This document shows, in pieces, positions 13,575-26,825 of a stretch of 64,000 bases of DNA (within the stretch, counting starts at the first letter, position 1; each line of letters opens with the position of its first letter). The notes beneath the pieces were generated by a model. That model was not told the DNA's origin and did not search any database. It saw only the letters and a list, made by a program, of their open reading frames with translations. The position numbers were made by a program, and so were the translations under genes. The DNA is from Archegozetes longisetosus (Eukaryota > Arthropoda > Arachnida > Sarcoptiformes > Trhypochthoniidae), in NCBI GenBank assembly GCA_018873245.2, contig JAEMBT020000001.1, positions 14,300,220 to 14,364,219 on the forward strand, read 5' to 3'.

Positions 13575-13835
13575 TGGTATGATTGTACTTTATGGAGGTA
13601 AGAGTGTTCCGCCCACTCCACCCCCACTTTATATATATCGTCGGACTCAGCTCGATGAGACGAGTTCATCGATACCCCACTTGGGACCCTAGAGCCCAGC
13701 TACAAAAAGTTGGGCCTAGGTCCCTAGTGGCCGGATCCAGGATTATGTATTGGGTGTCAATATGACCGGAGACTCGAGTGAAGTTCACATATCAAATATG
13801 GTGGTCCTAAGGCTAGGTCTTGGGATCTTAGTCCA
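13575..13835. repeat. Solitary arm of the 46-kb fold-back family
   Basis: The sequence around CTCAGCTCGATGAGACGAGT, CAGCTACAAAAAGTTGGGCC and CATATCAAATATGGTGGTCC matches both arms of the element at 45965-46695. Only one arm is found here. A short open frame across it (13583-13765) is the repeat itself; the same peptide appears from the 46-kb copy. Confidence 0.7.
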
Positions 13836-13880
13836 ACTTGCATATTCAAATTTCTCTATAAAATAATTAATTATAAAATA

Positions 13881-14238
13881 CTCGAAATACTCAACATCGT
13901 ATAGCTAAAGAATTTTTAAAGAGTGGTATCCAAAATTTTAAAAGTGAATAACTCTTGAAGCATTCAACTCACATGCTTAAGACATATTTCTAGAAACTGT
14001 GTGAAACTGTGTGAAACTGTGTTTTTAGAACCTTTGAAATAAAATGCATATCACCGATGTCCATCATTGGACCTATTAAACAGATTATATGCATTTCATT
14101 CCAAAGATTTTTGCATACAGTTTTTAGAAACATAAGTCTTAAGCATATCAGATGAGCGCTTCAAGATTTATTCACTTTTGAAATTTTGAATACCACTCTT
14201 TAAAAACTCTTTAACTATGTGATGTTGGATGTTTCGAG
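13881..14238. repeat. Hairpin (fold-back) element, 358 bp
   Basis: The left arm from CTCGAAATACTCAACATCGT through AGAGTGGTATCCAAAATTTT is inverted in the right arm ending near 14238 (AAAATTTTGAATACCACTCT and GATGTTGGATGTTTCGAG). Arms are about 110-130 bp with moderate divergence. A short tandem array of GAAACTGTGT lies just inside the left arm at about 13996-14020. No coding. Confidence 0.65.
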
Positions 14239-15656
14239 CTCGTTATACAGCCGTTTAAATAAAATCCTCAATCGTCGATTTCATTATGTTCTAAGTCTTG
14301 CACCAATCTAAAAATTTCCCAAAATATCCCTGTAATTTTAGCGATATTTTGAGCGAGATCTCAAAAGAAAACTGATTGGACGAAGGTCAATGAAATTTTG
14401 GAGTCATTTTTTCTTTTATAGACGCAGTGTTAAAAAATTTTAGAAAATTTTCTTTATGGAATTGTACGCATAAAAAATTTGAACATTCTTGTTTAGGATG
14501 TGTTTCTATATTTGCCATCGAACCATGAGGTCAAACGTTTTGTCCACGCACAATTACTTATGGTGGGTTGTTCTTTGGGCGAGTTAATGAGTTTACTTGA
14601 GCAATTTATAGCACTCAACCGACGATATATTGAAAAATGCTGTTGTCTCATATTGTTCTGTTTTTGTTGTGATTCAGTTGTTGTAAGCAATGTTGTAATA
14701 AAACTCCGCCCAAACGAATATCGCAATTTCATTTATTACATACTATATCTTACTTATACTTAAACTTCTTTTAAAAAGTTTGAATCGGTTTAAATGTAGA
14801 GCCGAGTAGTGCACGAGCGAAACCATTTCATTTAGAAAACACTCAATGTGTCGCTTAAACGCAAGTTAAAAAATCTTTTTACTTTAATTCATTACCATAT
14901 AAATGATTAAATATAAAATAAATGCTAATACATATTCTAAATAAGATCCAACTTTTTCAGAAAACAACCAGAATTAATGGCAAACAACAAACTCTGATGA
15001 CATAACAAGGTTTGAACAGAGTTTTGATTCCGAACCAAAGTTCACAATAGGTAGTTAAAAGTATTTAATTGATTCCAACCAATCATATAAAGGCTTTACA
15101 CCAGTTCACTGATCATCGAAACGCCAGATTTACTGATTGACTAGAGACAGGAGAAGTGTTCTAATAAGTAGATTCGCGCTTTCAGCTGTGATTTCAGCCT
15201 CGATCGATTCGAAGACAACTAAATCATTACTTTAAGAATAACTACTCATTAGAATTTGATATTCATTTTCATCAGTAATTTTTCGAATCTACTCAAATCA
15301 ATTGACTTACATTTCTGGCCTTTTAACAATCCATCAGTTATTCACGTCTTTGAATGAATAACATGTGGCCTGTTGCTAATGGCAACTGTCACGATTGTCA
15401 GAATAACAGATTGGACAAGAACTTGATGTGAGTGTAGCCAAGATGCTCTTGCGTGAATGTGTTGCAATGTTATGTGTGAGCCATGAGCTATTTCTAGAAG
15501 TTGTCCTTTAGTTATGGAGACCAAACCGCATTTCATTAGATCAATCAAAATTCATTTTATTTAACTCTAATCAATTAACTCAAGTTGTGGCTATTATTGC
15601 AGAAACTTATACATCTAAACTGGCTTGAACTGGTCATTAAGTTGTGGTGTGGTACA

Positions 15657-16159
15657 TACGGCTGCCAACTGAAAAATAAAAAAAACTGGACAAAACTGGG
15701 CAGTCATTTAATCATTTTATTTGAATAATAAATTATTTAAATAAAATGATTCCGGGTTTTATCACTCATTTCTCGCACAAATCATATCATATTTCAATTA
15801 AATAATTTGACATTACACTACATTTCAATGCCATAAACTATTAGACCATTAAAAAAAAGTTATCGATTAATGTTTTGTAAAAAATTACCATTGTTTGTAC
15901 TCATTATTGTCCACAATATTTCATATAATAATGTATAATAAACTTATTACATGCTTATTGTATGTGAAAAACAAACCTATATTACAGTATGTAATCAGTT
16001 ATCATGTTTTTAACATTATATACATGTTTTTAATTGAGATATATTGTCAGTGATAAAAACTGAACATTACAATGTCCAGGTCAGACCCCGCACTGGTCAC
16101 TGGACAAGACCCCCGAAAACCGGACGATCCAGGTCAGGCCTGGACAGTTGGCAGCCTAA
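15657..16159. mobile_element. hAT-like non-autonomous element with 8-bp target duplication
   Basis: The ends are TACGGCTGCCAACTG at 15657 and, inverted, CAGTTGGCAGCCTAA at 16159. They are flanked by a perfect 8-bp direct repeat GTGGTACA at 15649-15656 and 16160-16167. An 8-bp target duplication with short inverted ends is the hallmark of hAT transposons. The interior is AT-rich and non-coding, with a CCAGGTC/GGACA-rich right end. Confidence 0.75.
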
Positions 16160-17248
16160 GTGGTACAGCGTTTGTAAGTATTGATAAGTGAATATGAAAA
16201 ACTGTCAAATAAATAAAAATTAACAAAACTATAAAATTGAGTTCCAACTAGAGACGTAGCTAAATCACTATGAAACAAATATTAGTTATTATAAGAAAAT
16301 AGATTAATGAGTTAGCTAAATACACAGTTTAGATGGTTTTGTTAGCAATTTCAACCCAGAGATCACGAGTAATAATGCATTGAACGACAAGTTGAAAGCT
16401 TGTCTCAAAGGAGTACACAAATTAAAACTTTTCTAAAAGATTTTAAAAATATCATTAAATTATCTACTTTAGTTCAAAAGTTATTCGAAAAATCGAGTGA
16501 TTTTATAATTTAGTACTTATAATTGATTGTACTTTTTAACTATTAATCAATATTTACATGATCTATACTTTTGTATGCAAAAATCACTTATTAAAATATA
16601 CTAAAGTTGAATAATACTGAGTAATTTTTACCTGAATCAAAATTGTAACGACTAAACGCTTGAGATTTATAAAGTAAATAAAATCGTTTCAAGTCCTTGA
16701 TTTCAGCTTAAAATTGAAAAAAATTTCACTTTTCACTAAAGTCCTCATTTGAATGAATCATAATTTGGTATTTCATTAAAATAATTTGATAGGTCTGAAC
16801 AGTGTTTTGGCTCTATGACTGATTGATTGTTATTACTAATATTAAATTGATTTTTCCAATGAACGACACTAAGATACTGATCATGTTTATCAAAGACTAA
16901 CTTACAATTATTTAAATTTATATAACATCCTTTTATCTTATCCGCATCACGGATTAATCCAGGATCAATGCGTAACATTTATATGTCGCCTGTACATAGT
17001 TTTTGTATATAACGATAATGACAAGAAATATCTGTTCCAAAAGGAAATACCTATTAAATATGACTCAAGTATTATTAATTTGCTCTCATCCGCATTTGTT
17101 TTAATATTCAACAAATTATATGAAGTTAATATTTTATTTGTATTTAAACTTTTATTACCGCATTACGGCAAACTACCTAAATAATAATGTGATTATATTA
17201 TGCAAAAAGAGCATAAATCTATGTCGTCAAGCAATTTAAAGCTTTAAT

Positions 17249-19598
17249 CTATCGTAGTTCAAGTTTGATTTTAAGTGGATCTTTAGGTCTGGTCACTAAT
17301 TCAATGGCTGCTCTGATTTTGTCTCTATGATCGACAGAAGTAACCGAGAAATTTCTGAACAAATTTGCTAAAACTATTTTTCTTCAGTTAATGCAAATCT
17401 CTGTCCAATACAATTACGCGGACCAGCACTAAATGGAACATAAGCATATGGACTACTCTTTGTTAAGTTGTCCGATAAAAATCTGTCTGGTCTATAAACT
17501 TCTGGTTGTGCAAATATTTCTTCATTTCGATGAAGAGCATAAGGATGTACAACAATTGTTGAGCCTTTAGGTATTGTATATGAACCCATTTGAAAATCTT
17601 CATTTACTAATCTAGCAATGGCCGGAACTGATGGGTAGATACGAAGAGCTTCTTTAATACAACATTCGAGATATTTCAAGTTTTTTAAATCTTCGTTATT
17701 AACAGATCTGGTTTTATCATCACCAAAAACAGAATCGATTTCTGAATGAACTTTTTCTTGAACTTGTTTGTCTAAACCAATCAAATATATAGACCACGAA
17801 ATTCCCATTGCTGTTGTGTCATGACCTGAGGTTAACAAGTATAGTTTATCAAACACTTATCTGAAAGTTGTTCAGAACGAATGATAAAATTAATCTTTAA
17901 TATCATGCCTTCAAACATAAAAGTATCGACTTCTTCTCGAATGTCTTCTTCACTTAACTGAGAATCAGGTGACAAATGATGCTCAAGTAGTAAATCAAGA
18001 AATGCCATTCTTTTCTTTCGGCCAACAACGGAATCTTCATCTATTGAACTGTCATTACTTTTCTTATTAAGTTTTTCTTGTTTTCTGTCATGAATTACTT
18101 TTCTCGTGAATTGATGTAAAGTTTTTAAACTTTTAGCATATTGTTTACCATATTCTGTTCTATAGAAAATAAAGTCAAACCAACCACTAAAGTGTAAATT
18201 TCTTCTCATAAAACTTTCTCCTAATATGTAAACTGCATTCACATATTCAGAATTAGTATCTTTTTGAGCATCAATTTTGACTCCCATAGCAGTGTCACAA
18301 ATGATATCTAAAGTACATGATGTGACATAAGGACAAATGTCATCAAGTATTGAATGTAGTTTTTGTTTAAATCGATGAACTAATGTAAAGGAGTGTTCGT
18401 TAATTATAGGTATGAAATCATCGATTATTCTGAAATGAAAGGCTGGAGTCAATAATTTTCTTCTTGATCTCCACTTGTCTCCAGTATTAGTTAGTAATCC
18501 TCTTCCAAGCCATGGATGAAGATAATTATAATTTACAGACTTTTCAATTAGTGTATTACTGGATAATACCATCTAAATTAAAAAATTTTAATCTTAATTG
18601 AAAATAAGTTTTAAGATAACTTATCAACTCTTAGGCTCCACAATACTTGTGATAAAAAATGATTTATCTAATCGCTTGACGAAAAACTTATTTTTATGGT
18701 TAACATGACTATTAGGAGTGAATGAATATTGACTTCAATTTCATTTATCGAGTGGTTTCAAAAATCTATAGTTTGTTTGAAAAATTCTTGCTCCAATCTT
18801 TTTGTTTCGGTATACCTAAAATGAACTTTAGACCATTCAATTTTTCATTATTTTCTATTCTATAATCTATTAAATTAAATGTTATTTAGTAAAAGTTATT
18901 TATCTTGTCCTTAGACTAAATTTTGTTCTGCCTTTTCTCAAGGTTTTATCTGAAATCTAAAAATTATCTTTTCGACTGTTCTCAAGGTTACCATCATTGC
19001 AATTCTTGTAAACTCCGAAGATAATTTAATAAGAGCTTCAATGTTCATAAAACTTTATCTTCACGACTTACTTCAACAAATTCTGGTCTGTATAATACAA
19101 TCATTGGATTCCAACCCAACCAAAACACGAAAAAACTTTTCGGAAAAACTTTTGTAAATCCAAGAATCATATGAAGCATTACTAAAATATTAATTGCAAA
19201 AAATCACATTAATTTAATTATAACTCTTTTTTGGTAAATTTTGTTAAATTATAAATAAAACTTTTCATTTTTTTATTCAATAAGTTTTAGCGCAAAAATA
19301 TCACTTTGAAATCATTTTAAGAGTATAAATTAAACAAGTTGGTTCTGAAAATCTTACTGGTATTCATATCCGGTGGTAATGGTCTAAAAAGACCATGGGT
19401 CAACAAAGTAACATTTCCAACGAGTGGATAAGTTGGAATCCCTGGACATTTTCTTAAATAGTAAGCTTTTCGTCCAACTTTATGATAATACCAGATCGCA
19501 GTCAATATCGAAATTGATAGAAATAACAAAGCATAAGTTTGAGCTACAATTAAGTTAGTAAATGGTTTGGTAAAGTCTGAAAGTAGTTGAATAAACAT
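17249..19598 (-). pseudogene. CYP4-clan cytochrome P450, copy 3 (one-base slip in exon 4)
   Basis: Exons: 19358-19598, 19072-19181, 17909-18572, 17249-17825. Everything through the heme loop is intact, including EVDTFMFEG joined to HDTT, EALRIYPS and PFSAGPRNCIGQRFALTEEK. Exon 4 is 577 nt instead of 578: a run of T on the plus strand near 17378-17384 has five T where the sister copies have six. This shifts frame after FALTEEK and removes the last 40 or so residues. The slip is in a homopolymer, so it may be a consensus error rather than real decay. Apart from exon 4 and an 87-bp tract in exon 3, the gene looks identical to the copy at 22.0-24.4 kb. Intron 3 starts with GC. Confidence 0.85.
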
Positions 19599-22031
19599 TT
19601 TTATTTGTTTATGTCTTCAATAATATAACATTGAATGATAAGAGTTTGTACTCCGTTTTCATAAAAACCAATTTAACATTATTATATCTAATAATCTATT
19701 TCATATAGTAACTAATGTGACGTGATGTCGATATGCTTTATCACATGCGCATCTGTTAACTAAACATTAATGAGTATTAATTATATTGAATGTAATGATT
19801 TGCTCATAAATTAGTATATTATTTTTGTATGTCAAACATTAGAAAACATTTACACATCAAATTTTGCTTAAAGTTATTGGAGACATTAAATCACTGAATA
19901 AAAGTTTAATTTAAAAGTCTAAATCATTACACAAAAGTATTAACACATGAAAAATGCTATTATAGTCTTAAATATGCCACTAGTAACTAATCATATTAAT
20001 AATTGAATGCTTCTCTGCAAAAGGGAGTTGAATGACTGCTGCTACACACTTTTGAGTAAAACTGCTTTAGAGTTTTATACCTATTTTTTGCTTTGTTATG
20101 CGCGTTTTACTCGACAAACTACTTCTTGTTTTATTCAAATCAATTTTATTAAACGATTTATTAGTTTTTAAATCAAATTTAAACACTTGGAAATATTTTT
20201 AAAGTTTTCAAAACTTTGGTTTACTTTCGTTCATTCAGTGAATTACTGGACTGTAAGGATACTTTGAGAAGAATTTGATATAACATTATATAATAATAGA
20301 TAAACTTACATCAATATAAAGCACGCACTCCTTTTTAATGTTTATTTGGTTGTGTATTGCTAGAATTTGATCAAATTATCTTAAAGTATACCTAGTTTAT
20401 TACTACTAGAAGCTGAAGTATCAATAAAATACTTTTCCGGGTGTATATATAGCTATAGCTTGTTGCTATTTACAAGTTTAAGAATAAATGTGATTCATTT
20501 TCCCTCAAAATTAGTAATGTAACCATCAATAACATTGAAGTACCAGAAAAGTTATTGTAAACAAAGATTACATATATTATTAAAGACCTAAACCTGTTGG
20601 TGCTATAGCTATATTCCATACAGTAATTAAACAACAGGATTTTTCATCAATAAGAGCTCCCTGAAGAGTTCAATTAGGAGTAAAAATTAAGAGCATATGC
20701 TAACAAATTGATAGTGAACTTTCGCCTTATTGTCACAAAGAAACAGCTTTATTATCAGCTAGTTTTATTCATTGTGACAACGATTCGTCACATCCATACA
20801 AGCTTGAAAAGGAATACCACGAAAAATATATTCATTATTCCGACTTTGAAAGAAGTTAAAAAGAGTATGGTCTCAATTTTTTGTGTGCACATGTTCAACG
20901 CATAATTATTTGATTACAAGAACAATGCACATTTTCAGCTAATAGTTAAACGAATAAAACTGATTATCAAAAGTATAAATATTAAAGGAAAAATACACCT
21001 AATTTTATAATAAAATCGTCTGAAAATATCCTTGTAGCCTTGTATTTAATCTTTATGATTTGTTACCAAAGTTGACACTTAACGCAATCTCTTTTGCCAG
21101 GTAAATTACTTTAATCTAATTTAGTACTATTTAAATAGAAATTTAACTTTAATTTAATTTAATTAATATATATTGTCCATCCAAACAAATATTCAAATTA
21201 AAATCATATGTAGACTAAGTTCGAACTTTCAATTTCTATAAAAAAAAAGTCAAAAACAAGTTAACTGCACTTTCCAGGAAAGCATTTAATTGTCCCATGA
21301 CAAAATAAAACCGACAACAAACGATTTTGTTTATATAGCTAATTAAAGCTCATTTAAAATTATTTATACTTAACTTTATACTTACCGTTTAGTCAAAGCA
21401 AAGTCATTTGTACCCATTGATTGAAAAGTAAGAGTATTTTTTGACATTAGAGTGATTCTCTCTCATTTTGTGGTATAAAGACGAGTGGTTTTATATTATT
21501 CGGTCTCTCGCTCTTAACATCAAACTATGAAATTACACTTTTGTAGTTTTTCTGGAAAATTTTCACAAAATAGTGTATACAGTTGTGAAAATTGTAAAGG
21601 TATCTTATTAGTATGCTGTTTTATATGTATATTTTAATTTTTAACATCGGTTTTATTATATCAACTCTAGTTCTACATATTATGTATGAGAGGTTGTAAA
21701 TATCACAGTTACACTATGTGGATCACACTTCAAGATCTAGTCAGTGTATAAATCACTCATTACTTGTAGATCGCACCGAAGTAGAATACCCATCATTTTT
21801 ATATAAAACAAACACTACTAACAATTATCTATTCGAAAAAGAAATTCCTGTCAAATATGAGCCAAATATAATTAACGAGACTTTTGTTTATTTTGACATT
21901 CGAAAAATTACCCAAAGTATATACTTTATTTGCATTTTAACTTTTGTTACTTTTTCACAATGAAATTCTTAATTAATAGTCATTATATTATGCAAATCTC
22001 TCATAAAATTGTCATCAAATAACTCAAAACT
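17826..22031. repeat. Tandem duplication, unit 1 (4789-bp period)
   Basis: This segment matches 22615-26820 at a constant offset of 4789 bp. By eye the only differences lie in an 87-bp tract in P450 exon 3 (18174-18260). It covers the last three introns, exons 1-3 of P450 copy 3 and the whole spacer to the next gene. The spacer (19599-22036) contains only the shared upstream block and AT-rich sequence; frames at 20708-20905 and 21718-21963 recur identically in unit 2 simply because the DNA is duplicated. Confidence 0.9.
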
Positions 22032-22036
22032 TTAAT

Positions 22037-24387
22037 CTATCGTAGTTCAAGTTTGATTTTAAGTGGATCTTTAGGTCTGGTAACTAATTCAATGGCTGTT
22101 TTGATTTTGTCTCTGTGATCGACAGAAGTAACCGAGAAATTTCTGAACAAATTTGCTAAAACTATTTTTTCTTCAGTTAATGCAAATCTCTGTCCAATAC
22201 AATTACGCGGACCAGCACTAAACGGAATATAAGCATATGGACTACTCTTTGTTATGTTGTCTGATAAAAATCTGTCTGGTCTATAAACTTCTGGTTGTGC
22301 AAATATTTCTTCATTTCGATGAAGAGCATAAGGATATATGAATAGTGTTGAGCCTTTAGGTATTGTATACGAACTCATTTGAAAGTCTTCATTTACTAAT
22401 CTAGCAATGGCCGGAACTGATGGGTAGATACGAAGAGCTTCTTTGATACAACATTCGAGATATTTCAAGTTTTTTAAATCTTCGTTATTAACAGATCTGG
22501 TTTTGTCGTCACCAAAAACAGAATCGATTTCTGAATGAACTTTTTCTTGAACTTGTTTGTCTAAACCAATCAAATATATAGACCACGAAATTCCCATTGC
22601 TGTTGTGTCATGACCTGAGGTTAACAAGTATAGTTTATCAAACACTTATCTGAAAGTTGTTCAGAACGAATGATAAAATTAATCTTTAATATCATGCCTT
22701 CAAACATAAAAGTATCGACTTCTTCTCGAATGTCTTCTTCACTTAACTGAGAATCAGGTGACAAATGATGCTCAAGTAGTAAATCAAGAAATGCCATTCT
22801 TTTCTTTCGGCCAACAACGGAATCTTCATCTATTGAACTGTCATTACTTTTCTTATTAAGTTTTTCTTGTTTTCTGTCATGAATTACTTTTCTCGTGAAT
22901 TGATGTAAAGTTTTTAAACTTTTAGCATATTGTTTACCATATTCTGTTCTATAGAAAATAAAATCAAACCAACCACTAAAGTGTACGTTTCGTTTCATAA
23001 AACTTTCTCCTAATATGTAAATTGCATTCACATATTCAGAATTAGTATGTTTTTGAGCATCAATTTTGACTCCCATAGCAGTGTCACAAATGATATCTAA
23101 AGTACATGATGTGACATAAGGACAAATGTCATCAAGTATTGAATGTAGTTTTTGTTTAAATCGATGAACTAATGTAAAGGAGTGTTCGTTAATTATAGGT
23201 ATGAAATCATCGATTATTCTGAAATGAAAGGCTGGAGTCAATAATTTTCTTCTTGATCTCCACTTGTCTCCAGTATTAGTTAGTAATCCTCTTCCAAGCC
23301 ATGGATGAAGATAATTATAATTTACAGACTTTTCAATTAGTGTATTACTGGATAATACCATCTAAATTAAAAAATTTTAATCTTAATTGAAAATAAGTTT
23401 TAAGATAACTTATCAACTCTTAGGCTCCACAATACTTGTGATAAAAAATGATTTATCTAATCGCTTGACGAAAAACTTATTTTTATGGTTAACATGACTA
23501 TTAGGAGTGAATGAATATTGACTTCAATTTCATTTATCGAGTGGTTTCAAAAATCTATAGTTTGTTTGAAAAATTCTTGCTCCAATCTTTTTGTTTCGGT
23601 ATACCTAAAATGAACTTTAGACCATTCAATTTTTCATTATTTTCTATTCTATAATCTATTAAATTAAATGTTATTTAGTAAAAGTTATTTATCTTGTCCT
23701 TAGACTAAATTTTGTTCTGCCTTTTCTCAAGGTTTTATCTGAAATCTAAAAATTATCTTTTCGACTGTTCTCAAGGTTACCATCATTGCAATTCTTGTAA
23801 ACTCCGAAGATAATTTAATAAGAGCTTCAATGTTCATAAAACTTTATCTTCACGACTTACTTCAACAAATTCTGGTCTGTATAATACAATCATTGGATTC
23901 CAACCCAACCAAAACACGAAAAAACTTTTCGGAAAAACTTTTGTAAATCCAAGAATCATATGAAGCATTACTAAAATATTAATTGCAAAAAATCACATTA
24001 ATTTAATTATAACTCTTTTTTGGTAAATTTTGTTAAATTATAAATAAAACTTTTCATTTTTTTATTCAATAAGTTTTAGCGCAAAAATATCACTTTGAAA
24101 TCATTTTAAGAGTATAAATTAAACAAGTTGGTTCTGAAAATCTTACTGGTATTCATATCCGGTGGTAATGGTCTAAAAAGACCATGGGTCAACAAAGTAA
24201 CATTTCCAACGAGTGGATAAGTTGGAATCCCTGGACATTTTCTTAAATAGTAAGCTTTTCGTCCAACTTTATGATAATACCAGATCGCAGTCAATATCGA
24301 AATTGATAGAAATAACAAAGCATAAGTTTGAGCTACAATTAAGTTAGTAAATGGTTTGGTAAAGTCTGAAAGTAGTTGAATAAACAT
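22037..24387 (-). CDS. CYP4-clan cytochrome P450, copy 4 (intact)
   Basis: Exons: 24147-24387, 23861-23970, 22698-23361, 22037-22614; total about 530 aa. All P450 landmarks are present: N-terminal anchor, WRSRR, EVDTFMFEGHDTT across the last join, EALRIYPS, RPDRF, PFSAGPRNCIGQRFA. Exons 1-3 are almost the same as copy 3. Exon 4 instead resembles copy 2 (SSYTIPKGSTLFIYPYAL rather than GSYTIPKGSTIVVHPYAL), and an 87-bp exon 3 tract (22963-23049) matches copy 5. The gene is therefore a mosaic. Intron 3 (22615-22697) begins with GC. Role as for other CYP4 enzymes: ER-bound monooxygenase, substrate unknown. Confidence 0.92.
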
Positions 24388-26820
24388 TTTTATTTGTTTA
24401 TGTCTTCAATAATATAACATTGAATGATAAGAGTTTGTACTCCGTTTTCATAAAAACCAATTTAACATTATTATATCTAATAATCTATTTCATATAGTAA
24501 CTAATGTGACGTGATGTCGATATGCTTTATCACATGCGCATCTGTTAACTAAACATTAATGAGTATTAATTATATTGAATGTAATGATTTGCTCATAAAT
24601 TAGTATATTATTTTTGTATGTCAAACATTAGAAAACATTTACACATCAAATTTTGCTTAAAGTTATTGGAGACATTAAATCACTGAATAAAAGTTTAATT
24701 TAAAAGTCTAAATCATTACACAAAAGTATTAACACATGAAAAATGCTATTATAGTCTTAAATATGCCACTAGTAACTAATCATATTAATAATTGAATGCT
24801 TCTCTGCAAAAGGGAGTTGAATGACTGCTGCTACACACTTTTGAGTAAAACTGCTTTAGAGTTTTATACCTATTTTTTGCTTTGTTATGCGCGTTTTACT
24901 CGACAAACTACTTCTTGTTTTATTCAAATCAATTTTATTAAACGATTTATTAGTTTTTAAATCAAATTTAAACACTTGGAAATATTTTTAAAGTTTTCAA
25001 AACTTTGGTTTACTTTCGTTCATTCAGTGAATTACTGGACTGTAAGGATACTTTGAGAAGAATTTGATATAACATTATATAATAATAGATAAACTTACAT
25101 CAATATAAAGCACGCACTCCTTTTTAATGTTTATTTGGTTGTGTATTGCTAGAATTTGATCAAATTATCTTAAAGTATACCTAGTTTATTACTACTAGAA
25201 GCTGAAGTATCAATAAAATACTTTTCCGGGTGTATATATAGCTATAGCTTGTTGCTATTTACAAGTTTAAGAATAAATGTGATTCATTTTCCCTCAAAAT
25301 TAGTAATGTAACCATCAATAACATTGAAGTACCAGAAAAGTTATTGTAAACAAAGATTACATATATTATTAAAGACCTAAACCTGTTGGTGCTATAGCTA
25401 TATTCCATACAGTAATTAAACAACAGGATTTTTCATCAATAAGAGCTCCCTGAAGAGTTCAATTAGGAGTAAAAATTAAGAGCATATGCTAACAAATTGA
25501 TAGTGAACTTTCGCCTTATTGTCACAAAGAAACAGCTTTATTATCAGCTAGTTTTATTCATTGTGACAACGATTCGTCACATCCATACAAGCTTGAAAAG
25601 GAATACCACGAAAAATATATTCATTATTCCGACTTTGAAAGAAGTTAAAAAGAGTATGGTCTCAATTTTTTGTGTGCACATGTTCAACGCATAATTATTT
25701 GATTACAAGAACAATGCACATTTTCAGCTAATAGTTAAACGAATAAAACTGATTATCAAAAGTATAAATATTAAAGGAAAAATACACCTAATTTTATAAT
25801 AAAATCGTCTGAAAATATCCTTGTAGCCTTGTATTTAATCTTTATGATTTGTTACCAAAGTTGACACTTAACGCAATCTCTTTTGCCAGGTAAATTACTT
25901 TAATCTAATTTAGTACTATTTAAATAGAAATTTAACTTTAATTTAATTTAATTAATATATATTGTCCATCCAAACAAATATTCAAATTAAAATCATATGT
26001 AGACTAAGTTCGAACTTTCAATTTCTATAAAAAAAAAGTCAAAAACAAGTTAACTGCACTTTCCAGGAAAGCATTTAATTGTCCCATGACAAAATAAAAC
26101 CGACAACAAACGATTTTGTTTATATAGCTAATTAAAGCTCATTTAAAATTATTTATACTTAACTTTATACTTACCGTTTAGTCAAAGCAAAGTCATTTGT
26201 ACCCATTGATTGAAAAGTAAGAGTATTTTTTGACATTAGAGTGATTCTCTCTCATTTTGTGGTATAAAGACGAGTGGTTTTATATTATTCGGTCTCTCGC
26301 TCTTAACATCAAACTATGAAATTACACTTTTGTAGTTTTTCTGGAAAATTTTCACAAAATAGTGTATACAGTTGTGAAAATTGTAAAGGTATCTTATTAG
26401 TATGCTGTTTTATATGTATATTTTAATTTTTAACATCGGTTTTATTATATCAACTCTAGTTCTACATATTATGTATGAGAGGTTGTAAATATCACAGTTA
26501 CACTATGTGGATCACACTTCAAGATCTAGTCAGTGTATAAATCACTCATTACTTGTAGATCGCACCGAAGTAGAATACCCATCATTTTTATATAAAACAA
26601 ACACTACTAACAATTATCTATTCGAAAAAGAAATTCCTGTCAAATATGAGCCAAATATAATTAACGAGACTTTTGTTTATTTTGACATTCGAAAAATTAC
26701 CCAAAGTATATACTTTATTTGCATTTTAACTTTTGTTACTTTTTCACAATGAAATTCTTAATTAATAGTCATTATATTATGCAAATCTCTCATAAAATTG
26801 TCATCAAATAACTCAAAACT
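22615..26820. repeat. Tandem duplication, unit 2
   Basis: Second unit of the 4789-bp period duplication (see 17826-22031). The spacer 24388-26825 appears to repeat 19599-22036 base for base. Such identity in non-coding DNA means a very recent unequal exchange, or an assembly artefact from alternate haplotypes. Confidence 0.9.
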
Positions 26821-26825
26821 TTAAT

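Larger units (their letters stand above)
10570..17248. other. Spacer between P450 copies 2 and 3, repeat-rich
   Basis: No confident gene in 6.7 kb. It holds the shared P450 upstream block (about 10950-11410), an inverted-repeat element at 11618-12122, a relic resembling that element's left arm near 13283-13570, one arm of a larger fold-back family at 13575-13835, a 358-bp hairpin at 13881-14238 and a hAT-like element at 15657-16159. The segment 12130-13280 is AT-rich with nothing recognised. Overlapping open frames on both strands at 14493-14763 look non-coding. Confidence 0.6.

Noticed and set aside
13583-13765. 60-codon open frame with YPTWDPRAQLQKVGPRSLVAG
   Set aside because: The same peptide arises from the fold-back arm at 46.5 kb; it is translated repeat, not a gene.
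14493-14763. Overlapping open frames on both strands, one with a CCCLILFCFCC stretch
   Set aside because: No domain, no splice context, and repeat-rich surroundings; probably chance.
20708-21963. Two open frames (20708-20905, 21718-21963) repeated identically at 25497 and 26507
   Set aside because: Identity comes from the segmental duplication. At least the second lacks an ATG start, and neither has domain features.
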